The position numbers were made by a program, and so were the translations under genes. The notes beneath the pieces were generated by a model. That model had not been told where the DNA came from. It saw nothing but the letters and a program-made list of their open reading frames with translations, and ran no database searches. From assembly GCA_040770645.1 (NCBI GenBank), contig JAXGIS010000004.1, positions 62,001 through 126,000 of the forward strand: DNA of 64,000 nucleotides, given 5' to 3'. This DNA comes from JAAYZX01 sp040770645. Its GTDB lineage: Bacteria > Actinomycetota > Thermoleophilia > RBG-16-64-13. Shown in pieces: positions 55,201-64,000 of this stretch (position 1 is its first letter; the number at the start of each line of letters is the position of its first letter).

Positions 55201-57185
55201 TGATCCTGGAGACTGCCGGCGATCTCAGTTCTCTGGAAGCCGCCCGACGCTCTATGGGCGACTCCGCCGCCTGGCTGCAGGAACTCGCTGAGGCGGGCCG
55301 CATCGTGGAGATCTCGATCCCCACCGCCCGCGGTGAAGAGATACGCTGGATACCGACCGAATACCTCGACACGTATCAAGCGGCGTTCACACCGGCCATG
55401 GCCGCGCCGGCCGGCCCCCAGGCCGCGGAAACACCAGCCGACCCCGCCGCCGCGCGACACATCCTGGAGCGCTTCCTGGCAGGCAGCGGACCGGTGACGC
55501 TGAGCGCCATCTTGGCCCGCTACGCATTCCCGCCGGCTGGGTGAGCGCAACCTTGGACGAACTCGTTGCTTCCCGCCGACTGGCCCACGGCCGGTTCACG
55601 CCCGCAGCGGACATGCAGAAGAGAGAACGGAGGACGGCGGCAGCGGAAGCGGAGTCATCCGTACACGCGACGGCGGCCACGGCATCCGCCGCTGCCATGC
55701 CGGCGGTACCGGCGCCCGCTCTGCGAGCCCCAGGGATCGCGCCGGCAGTCGCAACGCCTTCGCCTGCCGCCGACGACGAATATGTGGACACCCGCGTGCT
55801 GGAGCAGCTTCACCGGCGATCTTTGTCGCTTCTGCGCCGGCAGATCAAATCCGTGCCTCACACCGCCTACACCACCTTCCTGTGCGAGTGGCAACACGCC
55901 ACCCCGGCCACGCGACTTGAGAGCGTCCTCGGATTGAAGCGGGTGCTGGAGCAGTTGCGAGACCTGCATCTGCCGGCAGTGGTGTGGGAGCGAGACGTGC
56001 TGCAGGCACGCGTGACCTCCTACGTCCCGCAAGCTCTGGATGAGCTTACCTCCGGCGGAGGGCTCATGTGGGCCTGCTCCGGTAGTGCTGCGTCCGGCAG
56101 AGCCCGGCTGGGCTTCCTCTTCCGCGCAGAGGGCGGGATATTACTTCCGCCTGCCGGCGAGGTGGGGACCTTGGGAGCCGACGCCACCGCGTGTATGAGT
56201 TCCTCCGCGAGGAAGGCGCCGCCTTCCTCGCGGACATAGCCCGACGGCCCGGCCTGGACGTCCAGGCCGAGGCCGCCCTCCTGGAGCCTCATGCTGGCGG
56301 GTCTCGTCACCAACGACGACTTCGGCGTTGCGCGGCGCCCTGCTACGGCACGAGCCCCGGCCCTCCGCATCTCACGCCACAGTCGGCAACCTGTCCCTCA
56401 CCCCTTCGTTCGTTCCCGCCCTCAGTGGCCATTTCACCTCATGGTACAGCGTGGACGGCCCACGCCGCCGTCACGTCCGCGCCGCCGAACAACGCGTACG
56501 TCGCCGCCTGGAGCAGGAAGAGGCGCGCGCTCGAGACGGACGCTGGGCTCTCCTGAAACGCACCGGAATCGGAGGACGAGAATCCACCGCCGAAGAACGC
56601 GCCGACCGCCGCGCCCGCCTACTTCTGACGCGCTACGGCGTAATCACGCGTGAAGCCCTCGAGCGGGAGGCATCCGCTTGGGATTGGGGAGAGCTGGTCC
56701 AGATACTGAAACGCATGGAGATCCGCGGCGAAATACGGCGAGGTTACTTCGTACAGGGTCTCCCCGGACCTCAATTCGCACTGCCGGACGCCGTTGAGCG
56801 CCTGCGCGAAACGGCGCGGCGCATCGCCTCTCCCAAGGGGGAAATGGGAACGGAGCTGGTGGTACTGAACGCCTGCGATCCGGCCAACACCCACGGCCCT
56901 CCCCTCTTGAGCCGCTTGCCCTCCACCTGGCTGGTGCTGGATCGAGGCTTCCCCCTGCTGGTAGCCGCCGACTCCGGCACCCGCCTCACCTCTCCCGAGG
57001 GACCGGAGCCACAGAGTCTAGTGCAGGCCGTCATCAGCTTGGTGAACCACCTGCGCAGGCACAGGACGCGCATCAACACCACCGTCTGGAATGGAGAAGC
57101 CGCCACGCGCGGTCCCTGGCGGGGGTATCTTGAAGAGGCCGGCTTCTACCCCGACGACCCCGGCATGAGCTGGGATGGATGGTGA
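52239..57185 (+). CDS. lhr: Lhr-type large DEAD/DEAH-box helicase, frameshifted in the C-terminal part
   Basis: Superfamily 2 helicase, about 1,640 residues, thought to act in DNA or RNA repair. Motif Q/I is 'GWPPIQRGEHTLLLAPTGSGKT', with Walker A APTGSGKT near residue 55; motif II is 'VIVDEIHTLAGNKRGVHLAL', motif III 'IGLSATIRPLDEVARFL', and motifs V-VI are 'GTSSLQLGIDIGAVDLVVQ' and 'LQRVGRAGH'. The second half is the Lhr-core/DEAD-associated region and a long C-terminal domain. The frame shifts near 55537 (GCTGGGTGAG), and several times at 56185-56330; joined, the protein ends at 57185 ('DDPGMSWDGW'). An Ala/Pro-rich stretch lies at about residues 1125-1185. Start ATG at 52239 or 52251. Confidence 0.92.
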
Positions 57186-58896
57186 GACAGAAATCGTGAC
57201 CACAGAAAGACCGCTCCATATCAGGGCGTTCCGTATCAAAGCCCTGCTCTTTGATTTCGACGGCACGCTGACACACCCCGGCTCCCTGGATCTGCCCGGC
57301 TTTGCCCGTTCCATCGGCTGCCCGGCCGGGCGTCCGGTCCTCGAATGGATCGAGTCACTCCCCGATGCCCACGAACGCGGGCACTGCGCACGCCTCCTCG
57401 AGGAGTTCGAACTACGGGCGGCCGCGGAATCGCATCCCAACCCGGGTGCAGAGGAAGTGGTTCGAGAGTTGAGAGCTTTGGGACTCAAGTTGGGCATTCT
57501 CAGCAGAAACGGTCGCGCCGCTATCGACCGCTCCCTGTTGAACTTCCCCAGCCTCACGGCCGCCGATTTTGATCTCATCATTACCCGGGACACGCCGCTA
57601 CCCCCCAAACCCGCTCCAGACGGCATATTGCACGCCGCAAACTCACTCAGGGTCAGAGTCGAAGAGGTTATGCTGGTAGGCGACTACGTGCTCGATCTAC
57701 GCGCCTCCCGTCAAGCGGGCTCCATCGGGGTGTTGCTGCTGAATGATTCCGGTCGCCCCCCGTGGAGCGATGAGGCCGACTACGTGATCACGTCACTGGC
57801 CGAACTACCGGCGTTGGCCCGGCGCGGGCTGCCGCTGCCGGCCGGCAAGCTGCCCCAGGCCCTCCTGGCGGAGTTTTTGGACGCGTTACCGTTCGACGAC
57901 GCCTCCTTGGTGATGGGTCCCGGGGTGGGACAGGATGTGGCCTGTGTCCGCTTGGATGGGGCTACCGCGATCGACTCCTTCGCGATATCTCATCCATCGC
58001 CAGATCTGCGTCCGGAACTACTCGCCCTCAAGACCGACCCCATCACTTTTGCCACCACCGACCCGGCCCGCTACGCAGTCCGCGTCAACATCAACGACTT
58101 GGTCACGTGCGGAGCCGATCCCCGCTGGTTTTTGGCCAGCGTTCTCTTCCCCCCGGACACCACCCCTTCACAGGCGGAATACCTCCTGTCCGATCTTGCC
58201 GCGAGCGTCGCGCAAGAAGGGCTCACACTCTGTGGAGGACATACGGAGATCACGGACGCGGTCACGCGACCCGTCATTGTGGGCTTCGCCGCAGGAGTGC
58301 TGCAACGGTCTGACCTGCGCGATAAGCGCTCGCTCGAGCCCGGCGACCGTATCCTGCTGACCAAACGCGTGGCCGTGGAGGGAACCGCCCTCCTCGCCGT
58401 CGAAGCCCACTCCCTCCTGCGCGAACGGGGCATGAGCGACTCAGAGCTCGCCTCCTGCCGCCGGCTCCTCGACCACTTGAGCGTGGTCCCCGAAGCGCGA
58501 CTGGCCCTGGCCTTCCCGGGGGTACGCGCCATGCATGATGTGACCGAGGGCGGGCTGGCCACGGCCGTTACTGAGTTCAGCATCGCCTCCGGTCACGGTA
58601 TCCAGGTGGAGTTCGAACGTATCCCCTTCTATCCGCAGACCCTGCGCGTCTGCTCCCTGCTCGGCCTCAATCCTTTGGGACTGATCGGCTCCGGGAGTAT
58701 GCTCATCGCCTGCGGCGCGGAGGATGCGGCTGCAGTGCTGCGAACGCTCTCCTCGGCGCAGATCGAGTGTACGGAGATCGGGTTGGTGCAAGACTCCCCG
58801 CCGCGGGTCACGGCCACGCGTGCGGGCATAGGGGAGCCGTGGCCGGAGTTCGAGGTGGACGAGGTGGCGCGCTTCTCTCCCCCGAGTGCGGAGTGA
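57175..58896 (+). CDS. Fusion of a HAD phosphatase and a HypE/AIR-synthase-like domain
   Basis: 573 residues. The N-terminal HAD domain (about 20-225) has motif I 'LLFDFDGTLTHPG', a lysine in 'PPKPAPDGILHAAN' and motif IV 'VGDYVLDLRAS'. The second half (about 245-555) is like HypE/PurM/SelD: 'ALVMGPG'-type ATP loop 'VGQDVACVRLDG', 'LCGGHTEITDAVTRPVIVG', 'MHDVTEGGLATAVTEFS' and 'LIGSGSMLIACG'. HypE's C-terminal catalytic Cys is absent. PurM-fold proteins use ATP to phosphorylate or activate a carbonyl, carbamoyl or selenide group. It overlaps the end of the helicase gene by 11 nt. Its substrate is unknown; a GTG at 57196 is an alternative start. Confidence 0.88.
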   Translation: MDGETEIVTTERPLHIRAFRIKALLFDFDGTLTHPGSLDLPGFARSIGCPAGRPVLEWIESLPDAHERGHCARLLEEFELRAAAESHPNPGAEEVVRELRALGLKLGILSRNGRAAIDRSLLNFPSLTAADFDLIITRDTPLPPKPAPDGILHAANSLRVRVEEVMLVGDYVLDLRASRQAGSIGVLLLNDSGRPPWSDEADYVITSLAELPALARRGLPLPAGKLPQALLAEFLDALPFDDASLVMGPGVGQDVACVRLDGATAIDSFAISHPSPDLRPELLALKTDPITFATTDPARYAVRVNINDLVTCGADPRWFLASVLFPPDTTPSQAEYLLSDLAASVAQEGLTLCGGHTEITDAVTRPVIVGFAAGVLQRSDLRDKRSLEPGDRILLTKRVAVEGTALLAVEAHSLLRERGMSDSELASCRRLLDHLSVVPEARLALAFPGVRAMHDVTEGGLATAVTEFSIASGHGIQVEFERIPFYPQTLRVCSLLGLNPLGLIGSGSMLIACGAEDAAAVLRTLSSAQIECTEIGLVQDSPPRVTATRAGIGEPWPEFEVDEVARFSPPSAE

Positions 58897-58908
58897 TGTG
58901 ATGGTGGC

Positions 58909-58956
58909 GGGGGGGGGGGGGGCCCCCCCCCCGCCCCCCCCCCCCCCCCCCCCCCC
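58909..58956. other. Poly-G / poly-C block, probable assembly artefact
   Basis: 14 G, then 10 C, one G, and 23 C. Nothing else in the window is like this. It lies where two genes converge and truncates the end of the cupin gene. Best read as a sequencing or scaffolding artefact, for instance from two-colour chemistry dark cycles in both read directions. Confidence 0.8.
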
Positions 58957-59307
58957 GCGGGCGGGCGCCGCCTCCCGCGGCTTCTGTGCTCGAATCATCA
59001 CCAGCAACATCTTGAACGGACTGAGCGCCAGCAACGCGTGAGGCTTGTGGGCGGGCATGATGAGCATCTGCCCCGCGGACACCCGATGCGCCGTGCCGAC
59101 TATCGTTATCTCCACCTCCCCCTCAAGGGCCACCACCATGGCATCGAACGGTGCCGTGTGCTCGCTCAACCCCTGCCCGGTATCGAAGGCGAACACCGTC
59201 ACCGTCCCCTGCTCGGCTCGGACGATCTCCCGGCTCACTACCGCGCCGCCCTGCGGCTCCACCACGTCCACCAGCGTCACCGGCACACCGATCAAGCTCT
59301 CGTTCAT
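58957..59307 (-). CDS. Cupin-domain protein, 3' end lost in the poly-G/C block
   Basis: About 117 visible residues of one cupin domain. It begins with the ATG at 59307 after GGAGGA ('NESLIGVPVTLVDVVEPQGG') and has the cupin strands 'TGQGLSEHTAPFDAMVVALE' (His and Glu metal ligands replaced in part) and 'VSAGQMLIMPAHKPHALLA'. It ends near 'RAQKPREAAPARG', after which the poly-G/C block removes the frame. Similar small cupins are found with anaerobic metabolism genes and bind metal or small ligands. Function unknown. Confidence 0.8.
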
Positions 59308-59343
59308 AGCGTCCTCCATCCGGCATCCATCAGGCAACATCGC

Positions 59344-60002
59344 TTACGATACCCCACCCCGCCGTCCGGCAACCGCGTGCGCCCGACGAGTGGTTTCGGG
59401 CAACCGGTACCGCGGAGCACAACGGAGCGTCCACTCCACCGCCGTTTCCAGGTCAACCTTATGGCCCACGGACACGTAAACTGGTTTCACTCCGGTCCGC
59501 GTGCGCACGGCCGCACCCACGATCTCCTCTCCATCCACGAGCGGAGCCCGCGATCCCCTCTCCACCCCCAACGGTCCATGCGTCCCCACCAATAGAGTCT
59601 TGGCCACGCCGATGCTGGGAACCCCAGTCAGCAGGCCCAAATGGCAGGCCAGGCCGAAACGGCGGGGGTGCGCGTAGCCGTGGCCGTCGCAGAGGACGAG
59701 ATCGGGCCGGACCTGGAGGCGCCTGAAGGCCTCCACCACCGCAGGCAATCCCGAAACGAGAGGAGTCCCGGCACATAGGGGAAGCTGATGGGCAGCGACG
59801 CGAGAGAGGTCTCCACCGGTTCAAGTCCCGGATAAGCGAGAACCGCTACCGCGGCCGTTACGGTGGCGCCGGATCCCACCCCGGCACGGAGGGGCACGTG
59901 CACATCCACCCCCGCCACGGTATTCACTCCGGCATGAAGTGGTCGCATTACCACCCGGTGGCACAACTCCCGTTGCAGCGCCACCGCCAGACGCGGGCTC
60001 AC
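59344..60002 (-). CDS. nfi: Endonuclease V, one frameshift
   Basis: DNA repair endonuclease acting at deaminated bases (hypoxanthine). About 220 residues. The N-terminal part, 'VALQRELCHRVVMRPL' and 'VAGVDVHVPLRAGVGSGA', has the first active-site Asp in GVDVH. After a shift near 59745 comes 'AVVEAFRRLQVRPDLVLCDG' and 'DGHGYAHPRRFGLACHLG', the signature block, then 'PSIGVAKTLLVGTHGPLG'. The GTG at 60002 is the only in-frame start after a stop at about 60038, though homologues usually have about a dozen more residues. Follows the RibD-like gene by 16 nt. Confidence 0.88.
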
Positions 60003-60018
60003 ATCCCAGGAGTGGAGA

Positions 60019-60732
60019 TCAGCTACCTCGATGCTCTACCTCGTACCGCAGCCAAACCACACCGCCCTGCAGAGTATCCACGCTCTTCAGACTCAAAGCG
60101 ATGACACCCTGGGCGGAAGTAGGGTCCTCCGCCCGGAAGAACGTACACGGTGTGGTACCGCCCACCAGACAGGGATGGACCAACACGCTCACCTCGTCGA
60201 TCAGTCCCCTGCGAAGCAAGGCTCCGGCCAGCGCGCCCCCACTGTCCACCCGCACCATTTGCACATGGAAACGCTCGGCCAGAACCTCCAAAGCCTGCTC
60301 CAGGTCCACCCGATCCTCACCCGCCACCACGGCTGACACGCCCAGCCGCTGCAGTTGGTCCAGGTACTCCTGTGGCGTCTTCCACGAACACAGCGCCACC
60401 ACGTCGCGCCAGTACCCTGTATGTCGCAAAGCCGGCCAATCCCGCACTCTACCCTCACTGTCCACCACCACGAGCAAAGGCCGTTGTGCGGGGACGGCGG
60501 TCTCTCCTTCGGACTCAACGGCCACGGCCACAGGTTCGACATCCTCTTCAACAGCCGACCCCACAGCGCCCCCCACCTTGCCCGAGGAAGCGAGAATGGT
60601 GTCGGCTCCGGTCAGGGTCGCATCCTCAGCCCACTGCCCCGCGACACCATAGAAGAGTCCCAGGTCGGGCGAAAACCAATCAATTCGCCCATCCAGGCAG
60701 GCGGCAACGTGAAACACAACTCGTGGTCGCAT
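60019..60732 (-). CDS. RibD C-terminal domain (dihydrofolate-reductase-fold) reductase
   Basis: 237 residues, DHFR-fold pyrimidine-reductase-like protein. It starts 'MRPRVVFHVAACLDGRIDWF' (ATG at 60732, after GGGGAGGAG) and has 'DATLTGADTILASSGKVGG', 'RPLLVVVDSEGRVRD' and the substrate loop 'MVRVDSGGALAGALLRRGLI' followed by 'VSVLVHPCLVGG'. Such stand-alone proteins reduce riboflavin intermediates or other substrates with NADPH. No deaminase domain is attached. It lies in a minus-strand series with adenine deaminase (ends 60756) upstream and endonuclease V downstream. Confidence 0.9.
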   Translation of the reverse strand: MRPRVVFHVAACLDGRIDWFSPDLGLFYGVAGQWAEDATLTGADTILASSGKVGGAVGSAVEEDVEPVAVAVESEGETAVPAQRPLLVVVDSEGRVRDWPALRHTGYWRDVVALCSWKTPQEYLDQLQRLGVSAVVAGEDRVDLEQALEVLAERFHVQMVRVDSGGALAGALLRRGLIDEVSVLVHPCLVGGTTPCTFFRAEDPTSAQGVIALSLKSVDTLQGGVVWLRYEVEHRGS

Positions 60733-60755
60733 TCGCTCCTCCCCTCGCCTCCCGC

Positions 60756-62603
60756 TCATGCCTCCAGCGGCAACAGCGCGCGATCACTGAAGCGCACATA
60801 CCCGCGGTGGTTGATGCGGAAGAAGGGTATGGCTGCGGTGGCCAGCGTGCGTAAGGTCAGAAGCGGCCCCTCCCAAGGGACCCCCCCTGCGGCCATAGCC
60901 TCCTCCATCACCGCGATCTCGTGCGCCACCGTCTCCATGGACTTTGTAGATACCATCCCGCACACCGGCGTGATCAGCTCCGCCACCACCCGGTTCCCCA
61001 CCGCATACACGGCGCCGCCCCCTGTTTCGCTCAGCCGTTTCACAACCGTACGCAACGATTCCCTGTCGCAGCCCACAGCAAGCAAATCCCCAGTGTCCCA
61101 ACACATCGTGCACCCACACGCACCCCGTGCCAATCCGAAACCCCGGATGGCGCCCCAGAACGATCCGCGGCCCCGCACTCGATCCAAGGCCACAACCGCC
61201 GCCACATCTTCGCCCAAACCGACCGGTCCCCGATGGTCCTCGGCCGTGAGAATCACCTCTTTGGTAACCAAGCGACTCACCAGATCGATGGCGCGAAACG
61301 GACGCCCTTGAGGCCAAGACCACACGCCCTCGGCACCCGCTTCCCAGTCCGCCGGCGGTTGGACGGTACGGAAGAACGCCGGCGGATACGTGACCTCCGC
61401 CGGCTCCACCAATGCCCGGCCGTCCGCGAACAGGAGGCGGCCTTCGCACAATATGGCCTGCGGCGTGTATTCGTTCGCCGACGGGATCACCACTGCATCC
61501 GCGTACGCACCTGGTGTGAGCGACCCGAGCATACCCGCGAACCCACAGTGCTCCGCAGGGTTGATGGTGACCGCCTGATATACGCGCTCGGCAGGTGCAC
61601 CCAACGCCAGTGCGGTGCGCACGGCGGTGTCAAGGTACCCCTCGTCCAGGAAACCACGCGGATACTGCCCATCGGTAACCAGCACCAGCCGGCGCAGATC
61701 TTGATCGCCGGAGAAGACCCCGACAACCTCATCCAATTCCTTGCGTGTCCCTCCCTGCCGCACCATTGTCCACAACCCAAGACGGATGCGGTCTCGTACC
61801 TGCTCTTCTGTAACCGCCTCATGACACGAAGAGGGTCCCAACGCCACATAGGCCTGCAAACGGTCGTCGCGGGCACCGGCGGTATGACCTTCAGCCCTTT
61901 TGCCCAAAGCCAGAGCAGCGGCCACCACTCTCCGCACCCGCTCGCCTTGGGGATCGGACAACAACAGGTTGTTCCAGTACACCTCGCCGATACCCAGACA
62001 CCGCGGGTCAGAGAGCAGTTCAGCCAGATCCTCTGGGTTGAGGGCTACATCGTCCTCCTCCTCAATGAGACCGGCCAAGGGGGCAATGGTGTGAAAGAAG
62101 CGCAGTGGTTGACGCCGATACTGGGCAATCGCATGGTCAAACCCTGCGCGTCCCGTGATCCAGGGGAGTTCATCGGTCTCCGCAAGAACAGTGGTGACTC
62201 CGGTGGGCAGAACGTGCCGTACAAACTCATCCACCCCCACCTGTCCCCACACATGGGTATGAGCATCAATCAGTCCTGGTAAGACCACCATACCATTGAT
62301 GTCCATGGTGGCGGCGGCAGCGGTCTTCTCGGGGGTCACCCGTGCCACCAGACCCTCCTTGATCCAAACGCACCTGCCCGGCATGAACTCTCCGGTAATG
62401 CTGTTGAACACGACCGCACTCTCGAGTACCAGGTCCGGCTCCAGTTCTCCCAAGGCGCACCGCGCTGCCCGCCACCGGCGTTCAAGGTCGGGAGACAGGA
62501 TGGAGGGAGACCCGCCCTCCCCAGGAAAACCCGGGTACGAGGAAGTGGAAAGCTCAGGCGCCATGAGTTCAGAATGCCCCGACAGTGGCTGCCGAGAGCT
62601 CAA
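60756..62603 (-). CDS. ade: Adenine deaminase
   Basis: Amidohydrolase converting adenine to hypoxanthine, about 600 residues. The metal site has 'VVLPGLIDAHTHVWG' (HxH), 'GKRAEGHTAGARDDRLQAY' and 'RLVLVTDGQYPRGFLD'; the C-terminal domain has the typical 'AGVNPA'-like 'AVTINPAEHCGFAGMLG' and 'RINHRGYVRFSD'. TTG at 62603 overlaps the stop of the ligase gene (TTGA); ATG at 62564 is the alternative. The N-terminal 60 residues are longer than usual. Together with a molybdenum hydroxylase it fits purine breakdown. Intact. Confidence 0.9.
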   Translation of the reverse strand: MSSRQPLSGHSELMAPELSTSSYPGFPGEGGSPSILSPDLERRWRAARCALGELEPDLVLESAVVFNSITGEFMPGRCVWIKEGLVARVTPEKTAAAATMDINGMVVLPGLIDAHTHVWGQVGVDEFVRHVLPTGVTTVLAETDELPWITGRAGFDHAIAQYRRQPLRFFHTIAPLAGLIEEEDDVALNPEDLAELLSDPRCLGIGEVYWNNLLLSDPQGERVRRVVAAALALGKRAEGHTAGARDDRLQAYVALGPSSCHEAVTEEQVRDRIRLGLWTMVRQGGTRKELDEVVGVFSGDQDLRRLVLVTDGQYPRGFLDEGYLDTAVRTALALGAPAERVYQAVTINPAEHCGFAGMLGSLTPGAYADAVVIPSANEYTPQAILCEGRLLFADGRALVEPAEVTYPPAFFRTVQPPADWEAGAEGVWSWPQGRPFRAIDLVSRLVTKEVILTAEDHRGPVGLGEDVAAVVALDRVRGRGSFWGAIRGFGLARGACGCTMCWDTGDLLAVGCDRESLRTVVKRLSETGGGAVYAVGNRVVAELITPVCGMVSTKSMETVAHEIAVMEEAMAAGGVPWEGPLLTLRTLATAAIPFFRINHRGYVRFSDRALLPLEA

Positions 62604-64000
62604 GTAGTCTCATTTTCCAACCTCCGCTTGAGCAAGAACTTGCGGACTTTGCCCAATGCAGTGCGCGGCAGGTCATCACAGAAGGTCACGTGGCGCGGTA
62701 CCTTGTACCCGGCGAGGCGTTCCCGCGCCCAGCGAGTGAGTTCTTCCGCCGAGAGTTCCGGGCAGCCCGCTTTGGGAATGACGAAAGCGTGCCCCACCTC
62801 GCCCCACGTCTCGTCCGGCACACCGATGACGGCCGCTTCGTACACATGAGGGTGCTGGCTCAGCACGCGTTCGACCTCGGCTGGGTACACGTTCTCGCCT
62901 CCAGAGATATACATGTCCTTGGCCCGGTCCACCAGGTAGTAATAGCCGGCCTCATCGCGACGTGCCAAGTCGCCCGTGTGGAGCCAGCCCCCCCGCAGCA
63001 CGCGCTCCGTCTCCGCCGGGTCCTGCCAGTACTCTTTCATGAGTACGCTGCCGCGCACCATTATCTCCCCCACCTCCCCGGGCGCCACGGGCACGCTCTG
63101 CTCATCCCAGAGGTCCACGTCGGCGTGAAACACGGGGCGCCCCACGGAACCGGGGCGTTCGCGCACTTCCTGCTCCGAAGACCACAGCAGAATCGACGTC
63201 TCTGTCTGCCCCATCACCTGCCGTACCGGGAATCCGTTGTCCCAGCACTCAGCCAGTGTCTCCGGGGTGACCTTCTCCCCGCCTATGGCGCAGACCTCAA
63301 GCGACGTCAACTCCGACCGTCGCTCCTCCTCCACTTTGAAAAGCGATCGGTAAACGGTGGGGACACCCAGGAACTTGGTGACCCGGTAGCGTTCGATGTC
63401 TTCGTAGGCAGCCACGGGGTCGAAGCTGCGGTGGAGAATCAGCGTGGCCCCCTTGTAGAGGCAGGGCGACGTCTGAATGAACAAGCCACCCGAGTGGAAG
63501 AGGGGAAGCACCACCAGCATCACGTCTTGGAAGCTGAGCTCGAAGAAGATATCCGCGTTGAGGCAGTTGAAGAAGGTCTTGGCGTGAGTGAGCACCGCCC
63601 CCTTGGGCCAACCGGTGGTACCAGACGTATACATAATCACGTGTGCTTCGGTGGGATCCGAAGGGGCCAGCGACGGCGTGAGCACGGGCCTCCGCCCGCC
63701 GCGGGCTTCAGTCTCCACATGGTAGTCGAAGCAACCGTTGACGCCGCGCGGCCGGGCGACCTCCACCTGCTGCGGGGCATCGGCTACGCAGTCCCTGCTG
63801 CGCACCATGGCCGCCTGCAGGGAGGTTGATAGGCGGCGATATCCAATTGATCCACCGCTTTACGTACGCTCTCGCCAAAAACAAACAGGCGCGGTCGACT
63901 GTTACGGATGAGATAGTCGAGCTCGTCGGCCGTCAGGCGGAAATGAGCGGGACGAAGATGGCACCCAGTCGCGCGCACGCCAAGTACAGCTCAATGAATT
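62600..64000 (-). CDS. Acyl-CoA synthetase (class I adenylate-forming), N-terminus off the right edge
   Basis: Activates a fatty or other carboxylic acid to its CoA ester through an AMP intermediate. The ATP loop 'VIMYTSGTTGWPKGAVLTH' is at about 63650-63590; 'LGVPTVYRSLF', 'VMGQTETSILLW' (A5), 'GGWLHTGDLARRDEAGYYYL' (A7) and 'DMYISGGENVYPAEVERVL' (A8) follow, and the catalytic lysine is in 'PRTALGKVRKFLLK' (A10). Upstream the reading frame is lost near 63800-63830 and again near 63945, so the visible N-terminal end ('ACARLGAIFVPL', 'FRLTADELDYLIRNSRP') is scattered. The downstream adenine deaminase gene overlaps it. Confidence 0.9.

Noticed and set aside
59818..59835. tRNA T-arm-like GGTTCAAGTCC
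   Set aside because: It lies within the endonuclease V gene in coding context and no acceptor or anticodon arm can be formed around it.
60921..62282. 453-codon plus-strand frame opposite adenine deaminase
   Set aside because: Low-complexity Arg/His/Pro composition; adenine deaminase is complete on the other strand.

Overview
This window is GC-rich (roughly 60-65% by eye) bacterial DNA, densely packed on both strands. It is probably from an anaerobic or microaerophilic actinobacterium-like lineage; a Chloroflexota-type source is the main alternative. Pointers are an F420-type luciferase-like oxidoreductase, a Desulfovibrio-like hybrid cluster protein, an Fe-S serine dehydratase, selenocysteine use, SLH-domain surface proteins, and several genes whose -10 box lies about 7-9 nt before the start codon (leaderless pattern). 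No rRNA, tRNA, CRISPR array or intact mobile element was found. Many conserved genes are broken by one-base shifts, often at G or C runs, and a 14-G/10-C/G/23-C block sits at 58909-58956. Most broken genes are therefore better read as assembly errors than as decay.

Layout. 1-2.9 kb: partial left-edge protein, a broken EamA exporter, and a TerC-family membrane protein behind a yybP-ykoY (Mn2+) riboswitch. 3.4-5.1 kb: hybrid cluster protein. 5.4-13.5 kb: oligopeptide ABC operon (binding protein, two permeases, two tandem M24 peptidases, two ATPases), with a perfect 17-bp hairpin after the binding-protein gene. 13.6-18.4 kb: 5'-nucleotidase-like HAD, RecQ, and a yedF-selD selenium operon in which SelD itself needs UGA read as selenocysteine. 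18.4-24.1 kb (minus): DUF5674 and a co-transcribed unknown protein, a GntR/periplasmic-binding-protein fusion regulator, then DUF58, DUF4129 and MoxR.

24.1-31.5 kb: LLM oxidoreductase with a FadR-type regulator, class V aminotransferase, IS256 and IS21 remnants flanking two lipoproteins, and an MFS transporter. 31.5-39.2 kb (minus): M19 dipeptidase, L-serine dehydratase, a MarR-controlled three-subunit molybdenum hydroxylase, and a LOG-family protein. 39.5-52.2 kb: nitroreductase, HAD-IB phosphatase, MFS, unknown membrane protein, HisF, ProA, mannose-6-phosphate-isomerase-like cupin, SDR, beta-propeller/SLH surface protein, EamA exporter, alpha/beta hydrolase and Tag glycosylase. 52.2-64 kb: a very long Lhr-type helicase overlapping a HAD/HypE-like fusion, the poly-G/C block, a cupin, endonuclease V, a RibD-like reductase, adenine deaminase and a right-edge acyl-CoA synthetase.

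The gene set suggests a peptide, amino-acid and purine fermenter: peptide uptake plus M24 and M19 peptidases, serine dehydratase, adenine deaminase and a molybdenum hydroxylase. Selenophosphate production supports selenoproteins and possibly a selenium-dependent hydroxylase. The most notable items are the selenoprotein SelD with its SECIS-like hairpin, the Mn2+ riboswitch, the DUF5674 pair of unknown function, and the HAD/HypE-like fusion.
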